Source: CAZQSL01 sp964595945
Lineage (GTDB): Bacteria; UBP15; UBA6099; JAJRTR01
Length of the DNA stretch: 11,724 nt
Direction of reading: 5' to 3'
NCBI GenBank assembly: GCA_964595945.1
Contig: CAZQSL010000111.1
Coordinates: forward strand, 1 to 11,724
The notes below the pieces were generated by a model. The model did not search any database. It was not told the DNA's origin and saw only the letters and a program-made list of their open reading frames with translations. Positions within the stretch are counted from its first letter, which is position 1; each line of letters begins with the position of its first letter. The position numbers were made by a program, and so were the translations under genes. This document shows positions 6,518-11,724 of the stretch, piece after piece.

Positions 6518-8098
6518 ATGCCTCCACCGTCTCTTCAGATAGATACCGAATACGCCGAAAAATACCGATGGCCCGCTCTGATCACGGTCATGCTCGGACT
6601 TTTTATGGCGGTGCTCGACGGTAACATCGTCAATGTCGCCCTGCCTCGTATGATGGCAGCGTTTTCGACCAATTCCGACGTGATCAGATGGATCGTCGAG
6701 TCCTACGCCATCTCATACGCAGTCTTCACGATGACTACCGGCTGGCTGCGGGAAAAGACCGGCATCAAGGCTACCTATCTGCTGGGGCTGACAATATTTA
6801 CTGCCGCTTCCATGCTCTGCGGTATTGCGTGGAATACCGAGTCGATGATTTTCTTTCGGATACTGCAAGGCCTTGGCGGCGGCATCATGACACCCTCCGG
6901 ATTTACCGTCATTACCGAACTCTTCCCGCCACGGCAGCGCGGTGCGGCCTTCGGAATATTCGGTATCGTCATCGTTATCGCCCCGACTGTCGGCCCCACC
7001 CTCGGCGGATATCTTGTCGACTCGATCAACTGGCGTTACATTTTTTACATCAACCTTCCGTTCGGCCTGCTGACTTTTCTGCTTACCATGATCAACATCC
7101 GCGAATTCCGTCCGCTCAACCCGCGCCCATTCGATTTCGCTGGATTCATAGGCATTGCGGTATGTCTCGGATGCCTGTTGACCGCGCTGACAGAAGGCCA
7201 GCGCGAGGGCTGGACATCCGGCTTTATCATGTTGATGTACACACTTTCCCTCGCAGGCTTCGTCGGATTCGTCGTTGCGGAGTTCATCGCTAAACACCCT
7301 CTCATGGACATCACTGTATTTTCCAATTTCCATTTCTGCATCATCTCGGTACTCAATGTCCTTCGCTCGGTTTCAATGTTCGGCAGGATGTTTATTCTGC
7401 CACTGTTTTTTCAGAATCTCGTTGGCTACTCGGCTATGACAACCGGATGGATACTCGCCCCCGGCGCGCTTGCCTCGGGCATTGTCATGCCCATAGCCGG
7501 ACGGCTTGTCGACAAGATCGGGCCCAATATTTTTCTGTTCGGAGGCTTCGCGGTTTTCGGAGCTTCCACCCTTATGCTTTACAATCTCGATACATCGACC
7601 TCATCGGCAGCGATACTGATACCTCTGATAATTTCCGGCATCGGAATGGGCGCGCTCAACACACCGCTCAACGCGACCGCGATGAATGTGGTCAAACCCT
7701 CTCAGATCGGTGAAGTGTCGATGGTACTGACAGTACTCATGCAGGTCGGCGGCGCATTCGGAGTAGCATTTCTCGGAACGTATTCCAATGATCGCGCGGC
7801 ATTTCACCAGTCGGTTTTCGCCGAAAGAATCACTCAGTACGGCTCGGCCACCCAGTCGGCTCTGCAGTCGCTGGCTCAACTCGGGCAACGCATCGGCGAG
7901 TCGCATGGGCTTGCCGAATTGCAGGCGCCGGCAATCCTTTCGTCCCAGGTGATGAAGCGTGCCACCATCGCGGGCTATCAGGATGCCCTCATCGTCTCCG
8001 GGCTCATCTGTCTCGTTGCGCTTATCCCTGCCCTCGGGCTGCTTACACTCAAGCGTACCTCTCCAAAACCAGGCGGCAGACATCCAGGCGGAGAGTGA
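6518..8098 (+). CDS. emrB: EmrB/QacA-type drug:H+ antiporter (MFS, DHA2 family)
   Basis: This 526-aa inner-membrane protein belongs to the 14-helix DHA2 branch of the major facilitator superfamily and would export toxic compounds using the proton gradient, working with EmrA. Visible motifs are MAVLDGNIVNVALP in the first membrane helix (about 30-43, with the membrane Asp34), the loop motif GWLREKTG (75-82, a weak form of motif A), RILQGLGGGIM (114-124), and the antiporter motif C region IVIVIAPTVGPTLGGYLVD (150-168) followed by WRYIFYINLPFG. The usual large loop occurs near the C-terminus (about 430-475). A TTG at 6497 overlapping the emrA stop as TTGA is an alternative start; the ATG at 6518 gives the usual N-terminus. 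The substrate cannot be read from the sequence. No clear terminator follows. Confidence 0.93.
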   Translation: MPPPSLQIDTEYAEKYRWPALITVMLGLFMAVLDGNIVNVALPRMMAAFSTNSDVIRWIVESYAISYAVFTMTTGWLREKTGIKATYLLGLTIFTAASMLCGIAWNTESMIFFRILQGLGGGIMTPSGFTVITELFPPRQRGAAFGIFGIVIVIAPTVGPTLGGYLVDSINWRYIFYINLPFGLLTFLLTMINIREFRPLNPRPFDFAGFIGIAVCLGCLLTALTEGQREGWTSGFIMLMYTLSLAGFVGFVVAEFIAKHPLMDITVFSNFHFCIISVLNVLRSVSMFGRMFILPLFFQNLVGYSAMTTGWILAPGALASGIVMPIAGRLVDKIGPNIFLFGGFAVFGASTLMLYNLDTSTSSAAILIPLIISGIGMGALNTPLNATAMNVVKPSQIGEVSMVLTVLMQVGGAFGVAFLGTYSNDRAAFHQSVFAERITQYGSATQSALQSLAQLGQRIGESHGLAELQAPAILSSQVMKRATIAGYQDALIVSGLICLVALIPALGLLTLKRTSPKPGGRHPGGE

Positions 8099-8185
8099 TT
8101 GCCAGCCGTCAATGGTTTTCCGCCACGAGGACGATACCGCTTCAAGCCAGGACTTTTTCCCGACCAATTGCCTTATCAATCATCT

Positions 8186-8234
8186 TGATATATCCTATCA
8201 GGAAAATTGTCAGTTGTTTGCATATGACCATTAT
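8186..8234 (+). promoter_or_regulatory. Possible promoter and small inverted repeat before the second kinase
   Basis: TTGTCA (8207-8212) and CATTAT (8229-8234) are 16 bases apart and form a moderate sigma70-like promoter. Just upstream lies a small inverted repeat, TGATA (8186-8190) and TATCA (8196-8200), five bases apart. The 186-base gap after emrB holds no gene. The kinase may thus have its own promoter as well as read-through from emrB. Confidence 0.35.
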
Positions 8235-8284
8235 ATCTTGTTTGCGGCTTTTCAGGATACTTGAAGACTGCTTGGGTAACGACT

Positions 8285-10318
8285 ATGGATAATCAGGACA
8301 TCCCTGTAATCAATGGCGGTTATGAGGACGATAACGTTTTCGGCGAAACGATTGAAGCGCTGGCAGCGGCCGGGGATATCGATGGTTTCAGAGCGCTTGT
8401 CTTGAGCCTGCGAGATAAACTCCGCACTGTGACGCATGAGCGCGACGAAATACTGATCGATAAAAGCAGCATTACTGACAAATACAATGAACTGTTCGAA
8501 CAGATGCACACAACTCCTTGCGGCTATCTGCTGCTCGAAAGAGATGGGCGCATCACGAGTGCCAACGCATTCGGCGCGTCGCTTTTCGCTTCGGAGGCAG
8601 GGCATCTGCATGACAGAAACATTGCCGATTTCATAGTACCGGCGGACATTGCATTGTTTGAACAGTTTCTCGGCAAAGTTTTTTCCGAGGATATGCGCCA
8701 GACGATCGAAGTCAGAGTGTTTTGCGACTCTCACGAAAAACACTACAGTTTCACCGCGACTGCTGCCGCAAACGGTACGCGGTGCCATCTTGTAATCATC
8801 GACATTACGCCTCGTAAATGGTGGGAAGAATACCTCCGCACAAATGAAGAGCGCTTCCGCTCATACGTCGAAAACGCAAACGATTTTATCTATCTCCTCA
8901 CAGACAAGGGTGTATGTACTTACATATCACCCAACTGGACCGAGGCTACAGGCTTTGAAATCCGCGATGTCATCGGAATCCCATTCGGCAAATTCATCCA
9001 TCCAGAAGACATCACGTCATTTTATGACCTCCTGCAGAAAACCTTTCTGACCGGACAAAAGCAGAAAGGTATCGAATACCGGATAATGCAGAAAAACGGC
9101 GAATGGCGCTGGCATACGACCAATTCGGCCCCTTTCAGAAACAAAGACGGCGAAGTATCACTTTTCCTCGGCATATCGCACGATATCACCGATCTCAAAC
9201 TCGCGCTCGAAACAAGTATGCGAAACGAACGCGAATACAGACGCACTAAAGAATTTCTCCAGTGTGTCATCGATAACATCCCTTCACCCCTCGCCGTCAA
9301 AGACCGTAATCACCGATGGATACTGGTCAACAGGATCATTTCAGACATCTTTGGCAAACCAATGTCCGAACTGATCGGAAAGACTGACCACGACTTCATC
9401 AAAAAATCCGAAACCGATATTTTCAGACAAAAGGAAATCGAAGTATTCACGACCGGCCTGCCAAATATCAATGAAGAAGTGATCACCGTTTCCAATGGCC
9501 ACAAAAGATGGCAGATTGCCGAAAAGAGACTTTTTTTCGACAGCGAGGGCACGCAGTATCTGCTTGCTATCGCTTACGATATCACCGAACGAAAACAGCT
9601 CGAACGCGAAAATGAACGTATGCTTGCCGAACTTGTCTCTAAAAATGCAGAACTCGAAGCCTTTGGGTATACCATTTCTCACGAACTCAAGGGCCCGCTC
9701 GCCGTGATCTCAGCATCCACGGCAATGATCGAACGCAAACTTGCCGACTCCCTGAGAGATGAGGGACTCCCCCACATCAGACGCATCAATGACAATATTA
9801 ACAAAATGATCCGCCTCATCGACGTGATCCTTGACTATTCCAGAATCGGCCATGACAAAAACCGTAATCTGCCGATTGATTTCAGGACAATCATCGACGA
9901 AATACTCAGGCAATACGAGACCGAAATCGCGCACAAGGGCATAACGATAGACATCGGAGACTTTCCTTCGGGTTTTACCGGCGAACCAGAACGCGTCAGG
10001 CAGCTTTTCGACAATCTTATAAGTAATGCCATAAAATATACCAATCCGGACAATCCTTCTCCACACATCGAAATCGGAACGGAAGATATCGACGGCAAGA
10101 CAGTTTTCTTTGTATCAGACAACGGCATTGGCATTGCCCCAGGCAATCACGCAAGGGTATTCGAAGTCTTCCAGCGCCTGCACAATGATAGCGCCTGCAA
10201 AGGCTCGGGCATCGGACTCTCCATCGTTAAACGCATCGTCGGACTTTTCGGTGGAACAATATGGATCAAATCATCGACAGGCAATGGCGCATCGTTCAGG
10301 TTTACTCTCGGGGCTTAA
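8285..10318 (+). CDS. PAS-domain sensor histidine kinase, soluble, without receiver
   Basis: This 677-aa cytosolic kinase has a short helical N-terminus (about 20-72) that is probably a coiled coil, three PAS domains (about 72-180, 185-310 and 322-437), a dimerisation domain and an ATPase domain. The second PAS carries GEWRWHTTNSAPFRNKDGE and GISHDITD. The third has the PAS_4-like text SPLAVKDRNHRWILVN. The H-box is TISHELKGPLAVI with His466. The ATPase domain is intact: N-box LFDNLISNAIKYT (Asn581), G1 SDNGIGIAP (Asp612), F-box VFEVFQRL and G2 KGSGIGLSIVKRI. No membrane segment or receiver is present and no response regulator gene adjoins, so it is an orphan kinase. The ATG at 8285 is chosen; a TTG at 8261 with AGGA three bases upstream is an alternative. 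The signal sensed is unknown. It lies downstream of emrB and converges with arsG. Confidence 0.92.
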   Translation: MDNQDIPVINGGYEDDNVFGETIEALAAAGDIDGFRALVLSLRDKLRTVTHERDEILIDKSSITDKYNELFEQMHTTPCGYLLLERDGRITSANAFGASLFASEAGHLHDRNIADFIVPADIALFEQFLGKVFSEDMRQTIEVRVFCDSHEKHYSFTATAAANGTRCHLVIIDITPRKWWEEYLRTNEERFRSYVENANDFIYLLTDKGVCTYISPNWTEATGFEIRDVIGIPFGKFIHPEDITSFYDLLQKTFLTGQKQKGIEYRIMQKNGEWRWHTTNSAPFRNKDGEVSLFLGISHDITDLKLALETSMRNEREYRRTKEFLQCVIDNIPSPLAVKDRNHRWILVNRIISDIFGKPMSELIGKTDHDFIKKSETDIFRQKEIEVFTTGLPNINEEVITVSNGHKRWQIAEKRLFFDSEGTQYLLAIAYDITERKQLERENERMLAELVSKNAELEAFGYTISHELKGPLAVISASTAMIERKLADSLRDEGLPHIRRINDNINKMIRLIDVILDYSRIGHDKNRNLPIDFRTIIDEILRQYETEIAHKGITIDIGDFPSGFTGEPERVRQLFDNLISNAIKYTNPDNPSPHIEIGTEDIDGKTVFFVSDNGIGIAPGNHARVFEVFQRLHNDSACKGSGIGLSIVKRIVGLFGGTIWIKSSTGNGASFRFTLGA

Positions 10319-10352
10319 TAGTGAGCGCGGTGTCGGTAATGGGCACTATATT

Positions 10353-11045
10353 TCAATTCGAGCTGACAAGTGAAACAGTGATCTGATATATTCCCATTAC
10401 AATAAATACTATTCCAGTGAGCCGTCTTGCCCATATTTCATATTTCGCAATTGCATTGAACATTTTTCCGACTGCTCCGGCTCCGAAGGCGATCAGGACT
10501 GAGAATACTATTACTGGAAGGCCTGTCCCTATGCCATAGAGAGTTGGAAGAACAATGCGGGATCCATGCTGGATTGAAAGCGGAATGAGACTTCCGAAAA
10601 AAAGTGCGGCGGAAACTGGGCAGAATGCTAACGCGAACAATATGCCGATCATGGCCGAACCGAGCAGTCCCCATTTTTCAGATTTCTTCTGCAGACGGGC
10701 TGCATCAATTGAAATTGATATATTGATGGGGATAATACCGGTCAGAACAACTCCTGTTACCAACAGGATCGGCCCGATCACGAAGTGCATGTTCTTTTGA
10801 AGAAAGAACGAAACACCAGGTATCGAGAGCATGCCTGACACGGCGAGAGCGCCTATTGCAGCATACGCAAGAGACCTGCCTGCCGTGTACAGCATACCTG
10901 ATATGAGTACCATCGCCGGGTTGCCAACCCTCCGTCCCACAAACGATACTGCCGCTATGTTCGTTGTAAGTGGACATGGACTGATCGAAGTGAGTATACC
11001 CAACCAGAGCGCCGAAGCAGCGCCAAGTATAAATGCCTGTGTCAT
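10353..11045 (-). CDS. arsG: ArsG-like membrane protein of the DsbD/CcdA type
   Basis: This 230-aa protein has about six membrane segments. It matches by eye the family annotated as ArsG, a proposed aromatic arsenical permease found in arsEFG clusters. The opening LWLGILTSISPCPLTTNIAA and the later ALAFCPVSAALFFGSLIP are internal-repeat halves of the DsbD/CcdA fold. Each contains one membrane cysteine (Cys24 and Cys142), both followed by Pro, the positions used by CcdA/DsbD to carry electrons across the membrane. A charged cytosolic loop near 115-125 separates the halves. The ATG overlaps the arsF stop as ATGA, so the genes are translationally coupled, and AGGA lies seven bases before the ATG. 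It is the last gene of its operon; the stop lies 34 bases from that of the converging kinase. Whether it moves arsenicals or electrons cannot be settled from sequence. Confidence 0.85.
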   Translation of the reverse strand: MTQAFILGAASALWLGILTSISPCPLTTNIAAVSFVGRRVGNPAMVLISGMLYTAGRSLAYAAIGALAVSGMLSIPGVSFFLQKNMHFVIGPILLVTGVVLTGIIPINISISIDAARLQKKSEKWGLLGSAMIGILFALAFCPVSAALFFGSLIPLSIQHGSRIVLPTLYGIGTGLPVIVFSVLIAFGAGAVGKMFNAIAKYEIWARRLTGIVFIVMGIYQITVSLVSSN

Positions 11046-11572
11046 TTCGGAGTCCTGCCTTTTGTGGGTTTGCGCAATGGTTTCTTAAGTTCGGCAACAT
11101 AAGCAGCCACTTCATCTGTGACATACTTTTTGAAGCCATCCTCATCTCCGAGAAGTTTCCAGACTTTATCGAGGTTTTTCCACTTCGACTCTTTGCCGTT
11201 TCTGATCTGAGAAACGATTACCGATTTTGTGTAAAGTTGGTATTCATCGATGAAATGTCTTGTGTCACGTGTTTCCACATTTATCGGTTTCCACTCGATG
11301 AGACCTGACTCGATTTCTTTCGATAAGTTCTTGTGAATGGCTTCATCAGTCAGAGCTTCGATCTTGCGGCATGATACACAACGGGAAGTACCGCGGAAAT
11401 AATAGACAATGATTTTATCGGGTGTTTTCATGGCAGGTTTCGAGTTGGCTTCAGCCGCAAAAGCCACTTGTGCAAGGGCTGAAACGCAATCGCAGCTTCT
11501 GGGGATTCCCATTAGAAATCCAGTAATCACAATCAGTAACGTCAATAAGGCATATCTGACAAAGCGGTTCAT
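11042..11572 (-). CDS. arsF: ArsF-like exported thioredoxin-fold protein
   Basis: This 176-aa protein matches by eye the family annotated as ArsF, subunit of a proposed nitrophenyl-arsenical nitroreductase. The N-terminus MNRFVRYALLTLLIVITGFL has the look of a signal peptide or membrane anchor, perhaps cleaved after AFAAEA near residue 42, so the rest should be periplasmic. The core starts IIVYYFRGTSRCVSCRKIEA, a beta strand followed by a CVSC motif (Cys65 and Cys68) as in thioredoxins. The family strings INVETRDTRHFIDEYQLYTK, SVIV and WKNLDKVWKLLGDEDGFKKY follow. The basic tail (KPLRKPTKGRTPK) is probably disordered. GGAG six bases before the ATG at 11572 fixes the start over the ATG at 11584. 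It overlaps arsG by four bases and follows the DGC-type gene by 35 bases. The reaction is not proven by the sequence. Confidence 0.85.
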   Translation of the reverse strand: MNRFVRYALLTLLIVITGFLMGIPRSCDCVSALAQVAFAAEANSKPAMKTPDKIIVYYFRGTSRCVSCRKIEALTDEAIHKNLSKEIESGLIEWKPINVETRDTRHFIDEYQLYTKSVIVSQIRNGKESKWKNLDKVWKLLGDEDGFKKYVTDEVAAYVAELKKPLRKPTKGRTPK

Positions 11573-11578
11573 GACGTA

Positions 11579-11582
11579 CTCC
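11579..11582 (-). promoter_or_regulatory. Ribosome binding site deciding the arsF start
   Basis: GGAG on the minus strand lies six bases before the ATG at 11572. It overlaps the upstream in-frame ATG at 11584, which has no comparable site, so the shorter protein is preferred. Confidence 0.6.
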
Positions 11583-11607
11583 ATTCATGCCCAAGAGGCA
11601 CTCGAGT

Positions 11608-11724
11608 TTATTGACACGCAAGTGCCTTTTTTACCTTTTCCACGACTGTATCCACATTTTCTTCTGACGCAGGTGCCTGGCCTTTCAATAGTCCAAGGTC
11701 CGTCACCCTGATGTGTTCGAAAGA
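11608..11724 (-). CDS. Probable DGC-domain zinc-binding protein, C-terminal end only
   Basis: The window ends inside this gene; only the last 38 residues are present, too short to appear among long open frames. They read FEHIRVTDLGLLKGQAPASE, then ENVDTVVEKVKKAL and a short ACQ tail. The phrase HIRVTDLGLLKG followed by a Glu/Val-rich helix resembles the C-terminus of small putative zinc-binding proteins with a DGC domain, which are known beside arsF-like genes. The diagnostic Cys motifs would lie outside the window, so the call rests on the tail and the context. The stop is 35 bases before the arsF ATG, and the same strand suggests one operon. A different thioredoxin-like ArsE protein is the main alternative, but its usual C-terminus looks different. 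Confidence 0.6.
   Translation of the reverse strand, partial: SFEHIRVTDLGLLKGQAPASEENVDTVVEKVKKALACQ

Noticed and set aside
6713..7333. 206-codon minus-strand frame inside emrB
   Set aside because: Shadow frame with highly charged composition opposite a well-supported membrane transporter.
10318..10349. ATAGTG/CACTAT inverted repeat between the converging kinase and arsG genes as a two-way terminator
   Set aside because: Only six base pairs around a 20-base loop and no T run on either side.
1..11724. tRNA, rRNA, CRISPR arrays, phage genes or a new defence system
   Set aside because: No cloverleaf with a CCA-type end, no regularly spaced repeats and no recognised defence or phage proteins were seen by eye.

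Overview
The window looks like chromosomal DNA of a Gram-negative bacterium. An EmrA/EmrB-type drug pump needs a periplasm and outer membrane, and one gene encodes an exported thioredoxin-like protein. Several genes have AGGA- or GGAG-type ribosome binding sites. I cannot name the phylum. Two long cytosolic multi-PAS sensor kinases and an ArsF/ArsG pair would suit an environmental, possibly anaerobic, organism, but this is inference.

Left part (1-4480): the N-terminal remnant of an IS1595-type transposase (plus strand, one frameshift) and the N-terminal remnant of an IS5-type transposase (minus strand) face inward around a large hybrid histidine kinase gene (minus strand, about 888 aa). Nearly identical 21/22-base sequences lie in inverted orientation just outside the two transposase remnants, at 75-95 and 4455-4476. 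The whole block therefore looks like a decayed mobile-element structure with a sensor kinase inside. The kinase keeps its phospho-accepting His and a complete receiver domain, but its ATP-binding domain lacks key residues. About 400 bases downstream of it (512-912) carry no convincing gene but hold a hairpin, an 11-base direct repeat and a 26-base palindrome.

Middle part (4538-8098): a compact marR-emrA-emrB operon. A good sigma70-like promoter overlaps a small palindrome, which suggests that the MarR-type protein represses its own operon. EmrA and EmrB would form the inner-membrane and periplasmic parts of a drug efflux pump; no outer-membrane channel gene is present. Downstream on the same strand, with its own possible promoter, lies a second PAS histidine kinase (8285-10318). 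This one has an intact catalytic domain but no receiver domain and no neighbouring response regulator.

Right part (10353-11724, minus strand): the end of an arsenic-type operon, read from right to left. It has the C-terminus of a probable DGC-domain zinc-binding protein, then an ArsF-like exported thioredoxin-fold protein with a CVSC motif, then an ArsG-like membrane protein of the DsbD/CcdA type. The last two genes overlap by ATGA. The paired membrane cysteines of ArsG and the CxxC of ArsF suggest that electrons are passed across the membrane.

No rRNA, tRNA, CRISPR array or clear rho-independent terminator was found.
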